Of a stretch of 64,000 nt of DNA, positions 50,024-58,569 are shown piece after piece. The position numbers and the translations under genes were made by a program. The notes beneath the pieces are model-generated. The model worked only from the letters and a program-made list of their open reading frames with translations, made no database searches and was not told the DNA's origin. The DNA is taken from NCBI GenBank assembly GCA_965277345.1, contig CBDICI010000004.1, forward strand, positions 1-64,000. Direction: 5' to 3'. Positions within the stretch are counted from its first letter, which is position 1; each line of letters begins with the position of its first letter. The DNA comes from CAIOYC01 sp965277345. Its GTDB lineage: Bacteria > Pseudomonadota > Alphaproteobacteria > Caulobacterales > Caulobacteraceae.

Positions 50024-50860
50024 TCAGGCCGGCGCGGTCATCACCCCCGCCGGCCGCCGGAGCCGCGGCGTCAGCATCACGAACACCACCATGGCCAGGG
50101 CGATAAGGCCCGTCGCGAGGAAGCGGCCAAACTCCAGGCCGCCTTGGGCGTGGGGTTTGGTCAGGGTGTCGCCGAGGGTGGCGCCCAGCGGCCGGGTCAG
50201 CACATAGGCGGCCCAGAACAGAACCGCCTGGGGGAGAAGCCTGGCCACATGCAGGGCCGCCACCACGGCGATCAGCACGATGAACAGCACCGCCCCAAGC
50301 TCGAAGCCCCACTGGTCCCAGGCGCCGGGCTGGGCGTGGAGCAGGTTGGTGACGAAGTTGGGCATCACCTCGGAAGTGAAGTCGCCGAGCGCGGTGCCGA
50401 GGGTGTTCGAGGCCAGAATGGTCAGCCAGTAGAATATCTCGTCCTTGCGCGAGGTGATGTGGTCGGCCCGGATCGCCCCCGTGGTGAGCCGCCAGGCGAT
50501 CAGGATGGCCACCACCAGCGCCAGCAGCATGGCCGAGGAGACCGTGTAGCCGAGGTGCAGGGTCCGATCGATATAGTCCGAGGTGGTGGTGCCCACGGTG
50601 GTGGTGGCCACCACCACCAGCCAGTAGGTCACCGGATGATAACGCCGCGCCGCCACCTGCAGCGCCATGGTCACCGCGAAGAAGAGCAGGAAGCCGATGG
50701 TGGCGACGAGATAGCCCGCCTTCAGCGTCATGGAGATGGCGTCGCCGCCAGTCTCGCCCACCGTGGTGGCGCAGATCTTCACCACCCAGAACATCAGGAT
50801 GGCGGGCGGCGCCTTGCTCAGCAATTCGCCGGCGAGACCGGTCTTCGCACTATCGGCCAT
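50024..50860 (-). CDS. COG4705-type integral membrane protein with four internal repeats
   Basis: The 278-residue protein has about eight helices arranged as four repeats. Each begins with a T-x-G-x-T/x-G/S-D motif: ATTVGETGGDAIS, TTVGTTTSDYID, NTLGTALGDFTSE and RPLGATLGDTLTKP. The repeated Asp/Glu in membrane-adjacent loops suggests a pore or cation path, as in quasi-symmetric transporters. The function is not established. It is 7 bp downstream of the beta-propeller gene on the same strand, likely the same transcript. Confidence 0.8.
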   Translation of the reverse strand: MADSAKTGLAGELLSKAPPAILMFWVVKICATTVGETGGDAISMTLKAGYLVATIGFLLFFAVTMALQVAARRYHPVTYWLVVVATTTVGTTTSDYIDRTLHLGYTVSSAMLLALVVAILIAWRLTTGAIRADHITSRKDEIFYWLTILASNTLGTALGDFTSEVMPNFVTNLLHAQPGAWDQWGFELGAVLFIVLIAVVAALHVARLLPQAVLFWAAYVLTRPLGATLGDTLTKPHAQGGLEFGRFLATGLIALAMVVFVMLTPRLRRPAGVMTAPA

Positions 50861-50867
50861 GACGCGC

Positions 50868-51887
50868 TCAGTGCGCCGGATCGAGGATCATCAGGCGCAA
50901 GGTTCCGGCCTTGGGATGCGGCCGGCCGCCCGGCGTGGTGGGCGGATCGACGTCGGCGGCGGCCACGAACAGGCGGCCGGTGGCCGGGTCCACATCCATG
51001 GTCCGTCCGCTCACCGCCGTGGTGATCGGCGCCAGGGCGGTGTAGGCGTCCGGCGCGGTCTGCTGGTAGATGGTGATGGTGCCGTCGATGCCGTTGGAGC
51101 TGAACACCCGCTTGCGCTTGGGGTCGAAGGATACGGTGTCGCTGCCGCGGCCGATGGGCAGTTCGGTCACCAGCCTGCCGGAGGTGGCGTCCACCACCAT
51201 CAGCTTGCTATTGATACAACCCATGAACAGCCGCTTGCCGGCCGGATCGTAAGCCAGGCCGTGCGGGCTGGTGCAGTCGGGCGTGGCCCATCGCTCCAGC
51301 ACGGTGTTGGTGCGGGCGTCGATCTTCAGCAGGTCCTTCTTCTCCTCGCCGGCCACATAGAGGATGCCGTGGTCGTCGCCGGTGACCGCTTCCAGCTTCT
51401 CGCCGGCCTTGATGGTGGCGACGAGCGTGTCGGTCTTGGGATCGATCACGCCGATGGATTCCGGATCGCCCTCGACCACGAACAGATGGCCCGTGGCGGC
51501 GTCCATGAAGATGCCGTCCGCGTCCTTGTCGGCGGGGATCTGCTTGGTGACCTTGAGGGTCTTGAGGTCGAAAGCCACGACCATGCCGCCCCGGCCGTCG
51601 TCGGTGAAGCCCTGCCCGGTCCTGGCGGAGACGCCGGTGCCGTGTGTGCCGCCGGCTATGCCCTCCACATTGCCGATCATCTCGCCGGTCCGGGCGTCGA
51701 TGACCGCCAGCCTGTCGCCGTGCGCCACATAGACCCGTCCGCCGGCGCTGTCGGCCACCACATAGTCCCAGCGGTCCGGCGCGCCCAGCGGCACGCTCTT
51801 GGTGAGCGTATAGGCCGGCGCCGTCTGGGCCGCCGCGCCCCCCGCGAGCAGCGCCGTAGCGGCGACCGCGATCAACAACTTCAGCAT
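50868..51887 (-). CDS. Exported YncE-like beta-propeller protein
   Basis: The 339-residue product has a signal peptide (MLKLLIAVAATALLAGGAAAQ) and repeated YVTN-type blades: GRVYVAHGDRLAVIDARTGE, GHLFVVEGDPESIGVIDP, GILYVAGEEKKDLLKIDART, KRLFMGCINSKLMVVDATSG and KRVFSSNGIDGTITIY. It is probably a periplasmic seven-bladed propeller that binds a partner or ligand. AGGAGG lies 5 nt before the ATG at 51887, which fixes the start; the upstream 62 codons are not used. Confidence 0.9.
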   Translation of the reverse strand: MLKLLIAVAATALLAGGAAAQTAPAYTLTKSVPLGAPDRWDYVVADSAGGRVYVAHGDRLAVIDARTGEMIGNVEGIAGGTHGTGVSARTGQGFTDDGRGGMVVAFDLKTLKVTKQIPADKDADGIFMDAATGHLFVVEGDPESIGVIDPKTDTLVATIKAGEKLEAVTGDDHGILYVAGEEKKDLLKIDARTNTVLERWATPDCTSPHGLAYDPAGKRLFMGCINSKLMVVDATSGRLVTELPIGRGSDTVSFDPKRKRVFSSNGIDGTITIYQQTAPDAYTALAPITTAVSGRTMDVDPATGRLFVAAADVDPPTTPGGRPHPKAGTLRLMILDPAH

Positions 51888-52120
51888 AGGACCTCCTGGA
51901 CCGAGCGACGCCCCCGCGAGGGCGAGGGCGACACGGCATACAGCGAAAACAATGGCGGCGACAGATTGCCTGTGGCGGACCGGTTCGCAAGTTGTGATTT
52001 CGCAAGCGAGCGATGACCGCGCCGTGACGCCTGCCTGATCTCTTGCGGGGGCCGGCCGCGACGATGCAACCAAGCGGCAAGCGGAGCCGTTGTTCCCGCT
52101 CAGTCAGAAAGGACCTTTCC

Positions 52121-52342
52121 ATGCGTTCCAAGATCATCGTCACCGCGGTCAGCCTGAGCCTGGCCCTGGCCTCCACCGCCGCCCTGGCTCAGGGCCGGGT
52201 GGCCGGCGCCGCCGTCGGGGCCGCCGCGGGCGCACACTCCAAGCACGCCGTCGCCGGCGCCGTGGTCGGCAGCGCCGTCGGGCACCACATGGCCAAGACC
52301 CACGACAAGAAGATGGCCAAAAAGGCCGCCAAGGCCAACTGA
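52121..52342 (+). CDS. Small exported glycine-zipper protein
   Basis: The 73-residue product has a signal peptide (VTAVSLSLALASTAALAQ) and a mature chain of about 50 residues with two Gly/Ala zippers (GRVAGAAVGAAAGAHSKHAV, GAVVGSAVGHHM) and a Lys-rich C-terminus. It could embed in or bridge the envelope. AAGGA lies 7 nt before the ATG at 52121. It converges with the alpha/beta hydrolase gene 6 bp away. Confidence 0.7.
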   Translation: MRSKIIVTAVSLSLALASTAALAQGRVAGAAVGAAAGAHSKHAVAGAVVGSAVGHHMAKTHDKKMAKKAAKAN

Positions 52343-52348
52343 CCGGCT

Positions 52349-53098
52349 TTAGCCCGACAGCAATTCCTCCACCGTCTGGATCAGGCGGTGGAGGTCCTGC
52401 GGCCGCGACAGCCGGTGGTCCCCGTCCTTGATCAGGCTGAACACCACATCGGGAGAGGTGATCGCGTCAGCGAGGGAAAGCGCATGGCGCCAGGGGACGT
52501 CAGGGTCCTCGCCGCCCTGCAGGATGCGCACCCGGCCCGCATAGGCGATGGGGCCGCCCAGGATCGACCAGTCCCGTCCCTCCTCGATCAGTCGCCGGGT
52601 GATGGCATAGGGCTCGCCATAGTCCGAGGGTCGCTTCCACATCCCGGTCGCCGCCAGTTCGGCGCGGGCCTCGGCAGGCATCTCCTTTTCCATCAGGGCG
52701 GAGGTGAAGTCGGCGGCGGGGGCGATCAGCGCCATGCCCTTGATCCGCTCCGGTCGCGCAAGGGCCACGAGGCAGGCCAGCCAGCCGCCCATGGAGGAGC
52801 CGACCAGCACCACGGGGCCGGCCGTCATTCGGTCGATCACCGCCAAGGCGTCGTTGCGCCAGCGGCCGATGGTCCCGTCTTCGAACGCCCCGTCGCTCTC
52901 GCCGTGGCCGAAATAGTCGAACCGCACATAGGCCCGGCCGGCCTCCACCGCCCAATCGGCCAAGGCCTGCGCCTTCGTGCCCAGCATGTCGGACCGAAAG
53001 CCGCCCAGCCACACCACCGTGCCGCCCCAACCGGGGACACGGCGATAGGCGAGGCGATAGCCGCCGCGATCCAGATAGTCAGCCGTCGTGTGCGCCAT
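52349..53098 (-). CDS. Alpha/beta hydrolase, ABHD10-like
   Basis: The 249-residue enzyme shows YFGHGESDG, nucleophile Ser in VGSSMGGWLA, Asp in GGEDPDVPW and the His in KDGDHRLS. The arrangement, including SDMLGTKAQALADWA, resembles the ABHD10 type of acyl-protein or glucuronide esterase. The substrate is unknown. Its start overlaps the end of the UPF0114 gene upstream by 20 bp, so the two are co-transcribed. Confidence 0.88.
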   Translation of the reverse strand: MAHTTADYLDRGGYRLAYRRVPGWGGTVVWLGGFRSDMLGTKAQALADWAVEAGRAYVRFDYFGHGESDGAFEDGTIGRWRNDALAVIDRMTAGPVVLVGSSMGGWLACLVALARPERIKGMALIAPAADFTSALMEKEMPAEARAELAATGMWKRPSDYGEPYAITRRLIEEGRDWSILGGPIAYAGRVRILQGGEDPDVPWRHALSLADAITSPDVVFSLIKDGDHRLSRPQDLHRLIQTVEELLSG

Positions 53099-53627
53099 GC
53101 CCGGCCCTGGCGTTGATGAAGTCCATGAGCGCCAGCAGGACGCCCGAAATCACGAAGGTCAGGTGGATCACCACCTGCCAGAACAGCGTCCGCTCGTCAT
53201 GCACACCCTCGTCGGACAGCACCAGGAAGCTTTTGAGCAGGGCGATGGCGGAAATGGCCACGATGGAGGCGATCAGCTTCATCTTCAGGCCGGAGAAATC
53301 CACCGTCCCCATCCAGCCCGGCCGGTCCTCGCTTCTCGCCGTATCGATGCGCGAGACGAAGTTTTCGTAGCCCGAGAAGATGACGATCAGCAGCAGGTTG
53401 GCCGCCAGCGACAGGTCGATCAGCGACAGCGCCATGACGATGCCCGCCTCGGCCAGCTTGTCCGGCCTGGCGGCGAACAGGCCCGCCAGTTCGTGCACCA
53501 GATCGACGCCGAACACGCCGAGCAGACCCACCAGCGCAACGACCAGGCCCACATAGAAGGGCGCAAGCACCCAGCGGGAGGCGAACAGGGCCGCCTCCAA
53601 GGCGCGCTCGACGGCGGGTTTGGGCAT
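53079..53627 (-). CDS. UPF0114 (YqhA-like) membrane protein
   Basis: The 182-residue protein has about four helices: ASRWVLAPFYVGLVVALVGL, LIDLSLAANLLLIVIFSGYENFVS, KLIASIVAISAIALLKSF and HLTFVISGVLLALMDFI. The segments ENFVSRID and KMKLIASIVAISAI are characteristic of the YqhA/TIGR00645 group, which has no established role. GGAG lies upstream of the ATG at 53627; a start 7 codons earlier was rejected. It overlaps the downstream hydrolase gene. Confidence 0.88.
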   Translation of the reverse strand: MPKPAVERALEAALFASRWVLAPFYVGLVVALVGLLGVFGVDLVHELAGLFAARPDKLAEAGIVMALSLIDLSLAANLLLIVIFSGYENFVSRIDTARSEDRPGWMGTVDFSGLKMKLIASIVAISAIALLKSFLVLSDEGVHDERTLFWQVVIHLTFVISGVLLALMDFINARAGHGAHDG

Positions 53628-53684
53628 GGGCGCTCCGTGGGGCGGCAATCTTCGACCTTCGAGGCGCGCCGTGCCCGACTAGCA

Positions 53685-53758
53685 CCTCAAGGATGAGGAT
53701 TTCTACTGAACCCTTAGCGTTTCAAACGCGAAGCCAAAAGTCGTCCTCATCCTTGAGG
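53685..53758 (+). repeat. Inverted-repeat element between the UPF0114 gene and pheT
   Basis: CCTCAAGGATGAGGA (53685-53699) and TCCTCATCCTTGAGG (53744-53758) are perfect 15-bp reverse complements around a 44-bp AT-richer centre. GAGGCGCGCCG occurs both after the right arm and 26 bp before the left. The core CCTCATCCTTGAGG is related to the arms of the element at 57746. Confidence 0.75.
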
Positions 53759-53767
53759 CGCGCCGCC

Positions 53768-56206
53768 CTACCCCCGCAGCACCCCGCCCGTGGCCTTCTC
53801 TACCGCCGCCACCACACGCGCCGACAGCGCCTCGATCTCCGCCTCGGTCAGGGTCTTCTCACGCGGCTGCACCAGCACTTCGAGCGCGATGGAGCGCTTG
53901 CCCTCCGGCACGCCCGGCCCTTCGTAGACGTCGAACACGCGCGCCTCGGCGATCAGGGCCTTGTCCGCGCCGCGCGCCGCGCGCACCAGATCGGCCGCCG
54001 GCCTGCCCCGATCGACCAGAAAGGCGAAGTCGCGGCGGAGCGGCATCATGGGCGACAGGCCCGGCGCGCCGCGCGCCTTGCCGGCCTTCTTGCGGGCTTC
54101 GGGCAGGGCGTCGAAGTCGAGCTCGAAGCCGAACAGCACGCCGTCCACGTCCATTTGGCGCAGCACGCCGGGATGGAGCTGGCCGAACTCCGCCATCACC
54201 GCCTTGGGACCAAGCTGGACCCGCGCCGAACGGCCGGGGTGCCACCAAGGGCTGGCCCCGCCCTGCACGACCTGCAACGCGGTCACCGGCGCGCCGAGTT
54301 CCTCCAGCAGGCTCATCAGGTCGGCCTTGAGGGTGAAAAGGCCGTCCTCGCTCATTCCGTCCCAGCGCCGGGGCGATGCGGCGGCGGCAGTCGCGCCGAC
54401 CGTCATGCGCTGGTCCTGCGGCTCCAGGCCACCGAACACCGGCCCGATCTCGAACAGGGCCACCTCGGCGAACCCGCGCGCGGCGTTGCGGCGCGCCGCC
54501 TGGATCAGGCCCGGCAACACCGAGGGGCGCATACAGTCGAGGTCGGCGGCGATCGGGTTGGCCAGCACCAGCGCATCGGCGCCGCCGCCGAAACGTTTGG
54601 CGTCCGCCTGGCTGACGAAGGACCAGCCGATGGCCTCCTGATAGCCCAGCGCGGCCATGGCCCTGCGGCCCACGCGGATGCGGGTCTGTCGGCCGGTGAG
54701 TACGCCGCCGGGGCGCGGCTCCATATGCGGCAGCGGCGTCGACGGCAGGGCGTCGAAGCCCTCGATCCGCGCCACTTCCTCCACCAGGTCCGCCGGTCCC
54801 TCCACGTCGCGCCGCCAGGTGGGGGGTTGCACGCGCAGATGGGCGCCGTGCGGGGTGAGCTCGAAGCCGAGGCGGGTGAGGATCTCCATCACCCCCTCGC
54901 GCCCGGTGGTCAGGCCGGACAGGCGATGGACGTAGGATGGGTCGAACGCGAAAGCCGGCGGCGGCGCTGGGATTTCACCCGCCACCACAACCTTTGACGG
55001 CTCGCCGCCGCAGAGTTCCAGGATCAGGCGCGTGGCCAGTTCCAGCCCCGGCAGCACGAAGCCCGGATCGACGCCGCGGGCGAAGCGGTATTGCGCGTCC
55101 GACGCGATGCCGGTGTCGCGCCCGGTCTGGGCGGTACGGATGGGGTCGAACCAGGCGCTTTCCACAAACACGTCGTTGGTGGTCTCATCGCAGCCGGTGG
55201 AGACGCCGCCCATGACGCCGCCGAGACCGATGGGACGCTCGCCGTCCGCATCGGCGATCACGCACATACCGGCGTCGATGTCGTAGGTCTTGCCGTCCAG
55301 CGCGATGAGGTGCTCGTCGTGGTGCGGCCCGGGCGAAGGCTGATCCGGCCCGGCCTCAGTGGAGCCGCGGCCCAGGCGCGCCTCGATGGTGGTCCCCACC
55401 AGCTTGGCCACATCATAGACGTGGAGCGGCCGGGCGCGGTCGTAGGCGATCAGGTTGGTAACGTCGACAAGCGCCGAAATGGGCCGTAGGCCAATGGCGC
55501 GCAGCCGTGTCTGTAGCCAGGCCGGCGAAGGGCCGTTCCTGACGCCGCGGATCACCCGACCAGCGAAGACGGGACAAGCGTGGCCGTCCACCTTCACCGC
55601 GATGGGACAGGGAAACACCCCCGGCGCGGCTTCGACCGACAGGTCATTCACGCGACCGACGCCTGCCGCCGCCAGGTCGCGGGCGATCCCGGCCACACCC
55701 AGCCAGTCGGGTCGGTTGGGCGTCACCTCGAAATCGATCACCGGATCGGTGCCGAATACCTCGGCCGCGGGCGTGCCGACGGCGAGCGCCTCATCCAGTT
55801 CCATGATGCCGTCGCTCTCTTCGGAGACCTCCAGCTCCTTGGCCGAGCACAGCATTCCGTTGGAGACCACGCCCCGCACCGGCTTTTCCACCAGCGTGAC
55901 GCCGAGGCCCGGCACATAGGCGCCGATGGGGGCGTAGATGGTGACGAGGCCCGCGCGGGCGTTCGGCGCGCCGCAGACGATCTCCTTCATCCCGTCCACC
56001 GTCTCCACCTGGCAGACGCGCAAGCGGTCGGCGTTGGGGTGTTGAACCGCTTCGGCGATCCTGGCCACGGTGAAGGGCTTCAGGGCGGCGGCCGGGTCGG
56101 CCACATGCTCCACCTCCAGCCCGGCCATGGTCATGGCCCGGGCGATCTGATCCACCGTGCGGTCGGTGGCGAGGTGGTCCTTCAGCCAGGACAGGGTGAA
56201 CTTCAT
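53768..56206 (-). CDS. pheT: Phenylalanyl-tRNA synthetase beta subunit
   Basis: PheT pairs with PheS (alpha2beta2) to charge tRNA-Phe and edits misacylated tyrosine. The 812-residue product has an N-terminal EMAP-like tRNA-binding domain (about 40-150), B3/4 editing domain (about 210-385), B5 (about 405-475), core catalytic-like domain and a C-terminal FDX-ACB domain (about 720-812) that holds the tRNA anticodon stem. MKFTLSWLKDHL at the start is typical. Its ATG overlaps the stop of the small gene between pheS and pheT. Confidence 0.97.
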   Translation of the reverse strand: MKFTLSWLKDHLATDRTVDQIARAMTMAGLEVEHVADPAAALKPFTVARIAEAVQHPNADRLRVCQVETVDGMKEIVCGAPNARAGLVTIYAPIGAYVPGLGVTLVEKPVRGVVSNGMLCSAKELEVSEESDGIMELDEALAVGTPAAEVFGTDPVIDFEVTPNRPDWLGVAGIARDLAAAGVGRVNDLSVEAAPGVFPCPIAVKVDGHACPVFAGRVIRGVRNGPSPAWLQTRLRAIGLRPISALVDVTNLIAYDRARPLHVYDVAKLVGTTIEARLGRGSTEAGPDQPSPGPHHDEHLIALDGKTYDIDAGMCVIADADGERPIGLGGVMGGVSTGCDETTNDVFVESAWFDPIRTAQTGRDTGIASDAQYRFARGVDPGFVLPGLELATRLILELCGGEPSKVVVAGEIPAPPPAFAFDPSYVHRLSGLTTGREGVMEILTRLGFELTPHGAHLRVQPPTWRRDVEGPADLVEEVARIEGFDALPSTPLPHMEPRPGGVLTGRQTRIRVGRRAMAALGYQEAIGWSFVSQADAKRFGGGADALVLANPIAADLDCMRPSVLPGLIQAARRNAARGFAEVALFEIGPVFGGLEPQDQRMTVGATAAAASPRRWDGMSEDGLFTLKADLMSLLEELGAPVTALQVVQGGASPWWHPGRSARVQLGPKAVMAEFGQLHPGVLRQMDVDGVLFGFELDFDALPEARKKAGKARGAPGLSPMMPLRRDFAFLVDRGRPAADLVRAARGADKALIAEARVFDVYEGPGVPEGKRSIALEVLVQPREKTLTEAEIEALSARVVAAVEKATGGVLRG

Positions 56207-56607
56207 CGGTTCACCTGCAGGGTTTCCACCAGCATCATCTCGTCGAGAAAGGCCTTGGCGCCGGTGAAGCCGATGCTGAAGAAGTCCACCGAGGTGAAGG
56301 TGCAGCCGATCATGGGGATGGCGCCGGTCACCTTGTCGGGCGCGGCGGGATGCAGGATCAGCGTGCGCATGTCGCCGTGGGCGATGCCGAAATTGCAGTC
56401 CTCGAAATTGCAGCCAATGACCGGCAGCAGCACCGCAGGCCCTTCGATATGGCAGTTGGTGAAGCTGACATCGCGCACCACCATTTCGCCCCCGGTCTCG
56501 AAGCGGGCGCGCAGGACGTCGAACAGCAGGAGGTTCTCGTTCTCGAACGCCGTCTTGCGATAATCGGTGGCCAGCGTGCGGAGGGCGGGATTGCGGTTGG
56601 TGGGCAT
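56203..56607 (-). CDS. Conserved-looking 134-residue protein between pheS and pheT
   Basis: The product has short alternating strands with cysteines and asparagines (VRDVSFTNCHIEG, VIGCNFEDCNFGIAHGD, IPMIGCTFTSVDFFSIGFTG). The spacing resembles irregular pentapeptide/right-handed beta-helix repeats. No family is recognised with confidence. GAGG lies 5 nt before its ATG and it overlaps pheT (ATGA), so it is translated in step with the synthetase subunits. A role in phenylalanine charging or stress is possible but rests on position only. Confidence 0.7.
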   Translation of the reverse strand: MPTNRNPALRTLATDYRKTAFENENLLLFDVLRARFETGGEMVVRDVSFTNCHIEGPAVLLPVIGCNFEDCNFGIAHGDMRTLILHPAAPDKVTGAIPMIGCTFTSVDFFSIGFTGAKAFLDEMMLVETLQVNR

Positions 56608-56614
56608 GGCGTCC

Positions 56615-57727
56615 TCAGCTCAGGCCGGAGGCGGGATTGGGGGCGGCGTAGGGCGAAAAGCCGTAGTGGGCCAGCCAGCGCGTGTCGGCGGCGAACATGT
56701 CCCTGAGGTCCGGCATCCCGTACTTGAGCATTCCCAGGCGATCGACGCCGAAACCGAAGGCGAAGCCCTGCCATTCCTCCGGGTCGATGCCACAATTGCG
56801 CAGCACGTTGGGGTGAACCATGCCGCAGCCCACCACCTCCAGCCAGTCGCGCCCCTGCCCGACCTTGATCTCGCCACCGGTGCGGTCGCACTGGATGTCC
56901 ATCTCCGCCGAAGGTTCGGTGAAGGGGAAGTGGTGGGGGCGAAAACGTGCGCCCACCTCGCCCTCGAAGAAACGGGAGATGAAGGTCTGCAGCGTCCACT
57001 TCAGGTGGCCCATGTGGACGCCCCTGTCGATCACCAGCCCCTCCATCTGATGGAACATGGGGGTGTGGGTCTGGTCGCTATCGCAGCGATAGGTGCGGCC
57101 GGGCACGACGATGCGGATCGGCGGCGCCTGTCCCCCCGCGATCCAGGCCGCCGGCGCCGCCGCATTGATCTGCCGCATAGTACGCACCTGCACCGGCGAG
57201 GTGTGGGTGCGCAGCAGTTTGCGCTCGCCGGTCACCGGGTCGGGCTTGAAGAAGAAGGTGTCGTGCATCTCCCGCGCCGGGTGCCGGGGCGGGAAGTTCA
57301 GTGCGGTGAAGTTGTGGAAGTCGTCCTCGATGTCCGGCCCTTCGGCGACGCCGAAGCCCATCTCGGCGAAGATGGCCACCATCTCGTCCATCACCTGCAT
57401 GGTGGGATGCACCGAGCCGCGGCGGCGCGGCGGCGGCGGCAGGGTCAGATCGACGCGCTCGGCCGCCAGGCGCGCATCGAGTTCAGCGGCCTCCAGCGCG
57501 GCCTTGCGCCCGGCGACAGCGGCGGTGATGCGGTCCCGCAGGCCGTTGATGCGCGGCCCCTGCTCGCGCCGGTCGTCGGGCGAGAGGGCGCCCATGCCCT
57601 TCAATAGAGCCGAGACCGAGCCTTGCTTGCCCAGCGCCTCGACCCGCACGGCGTCGAGGGCGGCGGGGTCCGCCGCGGCGGCGATCTTGGCGCTCAGCTC
57701 GGCTTCAAGGGTTGAAAGGTTAGTCAT
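56615..57727 (-). CDS. pheS: Phenylalanyl-tRNA synthetase alpha subunit
   Basis: The 370-residue class II subunit carries the active site. An N-terminal coiled coil (about 1-90) is followed by the catalytic domain with motif 2 GRTYRCDSDQTHTPMFHQME and motif 3 GFGVDRLGMLKYGMPD. The start at 57727 gives the normal N-terminus TNLSTLEAELS; an in-frame upstream start at 57763 would add residues encoded by the dispersed repeat and was rejected. pheS, the small gene and pheT form one operon. Confidence 0.97.
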   Translation of the reverse strand: MTNLSTLEAELSAKIAAAADPAALDAVRVEALGKQGSVSALLKGMGALSPDDRREQGPRINGLRDRITAAVAGRKAALEAAELDARLAAERVDLTLPPPPRRRGSVHPTMQVMDEMVAIFAEMGFGVAEGPDIEDDFHNFTALNFPPRHPAREMHDTFFFKPDPVTGERKLLRTHTSPVQVRTMRQINAAAPAAWIAGGQAPPIRIVVPGRTYRCDSDQTHTPMFHQMEGLVIDRGVHMGHLKWTLQTFISRFFEGEVGARFRPHHFPFTEPSAEMDIQCDRTGGEIKVGQGRDWLEVVGCGMVHPNVLRNCGIDPEEWQGFAFGFGVDRLGMLKYGMPDLRDMFAADTRWLAHYGFSPYAAPNPASGLS

Positions 57728-57745
57728 CGCGCAGGTAGCCTCGTG

Positions 57746-57819
57746 CTTCGACAAGCTCAGCATGAGGCTTTCTGATGAAGGCCCGTTCTCACACCATCCT
57801 CATCCTGAGCTTGTCGAAG
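57746..57819 (+). repeat. Dispersed inverted-repeat element between rplT and pheS
   Basis: CTTCGACAAGCTCAGCATGAGG (57746-57767) and its near-perfect complement at 57798-57819 (one mismatch) flank a 30-bp loop. The arm CTTCGACAAGCTCAGGATGAGG is a repeat often seen in GC-rich alphaproteobacteria, which is established knowledge only in a general sense. The left arm begins 19 bp before the pheS ATG. Confidence 0.8.
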
Positions 57820-57850
57820 GACGGGGATGGCGGCGCGACGGTGAAGGGGG

Positions 57851-58207
57851 TCAGCCCAGCGCGGCGCGCACCTTGTCGGCGATGGCCTTGAAGGCGGCGG
57901 GCTCGGCCATGGCGATATCGGCCAGCACCTTGCGATCCATCTCGATCCCCGCCGCCTCAAGGCCGCTGATAAATCGGGAATAGGTCATGCCTTCCATGCG
58001 GGCGGCGGCGTTGATGCGCTGGATCCACAGCGAGCGGAAGGTCCGCTTGCGCACCTTGCGGTCGCGATAGGCGTACTGACCGGCCTTGTCCACCGCGGCC
58101 TTGGCGGCGCGGATGGTGTTCTTGCGGCGGCCATAGAAACCCTTGGCCTGCTCCAGAACCTTCTTGTGCTTGGCGTGGGACGTGACGCCCCTTTTGACGC
58201 GAGCCAT
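57851..58207 (-). CDS. rplT: Ribosomal protein L20
   Basis: The 118-residue basic protein is essential for early 50S assembly. It has the family pattern ARVKRGVTSHAKHKKVLEQAKGFYGRRKNT and later FRSLWIQRINAAARMEGMTYSRF. It lies 46 bp downstream of rpmI on the same strand, as in most bacteria, but infC is separated from this pair by two unrelated genes. Confidence 0.98.
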   Translation of the reverse strand: MARVKRGVTSHAKHKKVLEQAKGFYGRRKNTIRAAKAAVDKAGQYAYRDRKVRKRTFRSLWIQRINAAARMEGMTYSRFISGLEAAGIEMDRKVLADIAMAEPAAFKAIADKVRAALG

Positions 58208-58253
58208 ATCGAATTACCTCGAGATTTTTGCTTGGAAGAACAGAGGGTCAGGC

Positions 58254-58451
58254 TCAGCCGTAAGGAAGCCAGGACCGAATGTTCTTCGTATCGGCCTCAG
58301 ACATCACCTTGGTACCCCGGTGTTGGCGGATGTACTTGGAGGAGTGGCTGATCAGCCTGTGGCGCTTGCCGGCCACACCGGCCTTCACGCGACCGGACGC
58401 AGTGATCTTGAAGCGCTTCTTGGCGCCCGACTTGGTCTTCAACTTCGGCAT
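58254..58451 (-). CDS. rpmI: Ribosomal protein L35
   Basis: The 65-residue basic protein matches L35: MPKLKTKSGAKKRFKITASG, then RHRLISHSSKYIRQHRG. The start at 58451 gives the canonical MPKLKTKSGAKKRF N-terminus; upstream codons in frame were rejected. It leads the rpmI-rplT pair and is preceded by a short gap after the MFS gene. Confidence 0.97.
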   Translation of the reverse strand: MPKLKTKSGAKKRFKITASGRVKAGVAGKRHRLISHSSKYIRQHRGTKVMSEADTKNIRSWLPYG

Positions 58452-58569
58452 TTTGCATCGGCGCCCTTGGGCGTCCGTCCTCAATCAAGGATGGCTGACA
58501 GGAAGCCGCCAAGGCATGCCATTAGCCCGGCCACTTCGGAAGAGCGGGGCTTGTAAGCGAAAAGGCCCC

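Noticed and set aside
57728..57763. Upstream in-frame start for pheS
   Set aside because: The extra residues are encoded by the dispersed inverted repeat, and the conserved PheS N-terminus begins at 57727.
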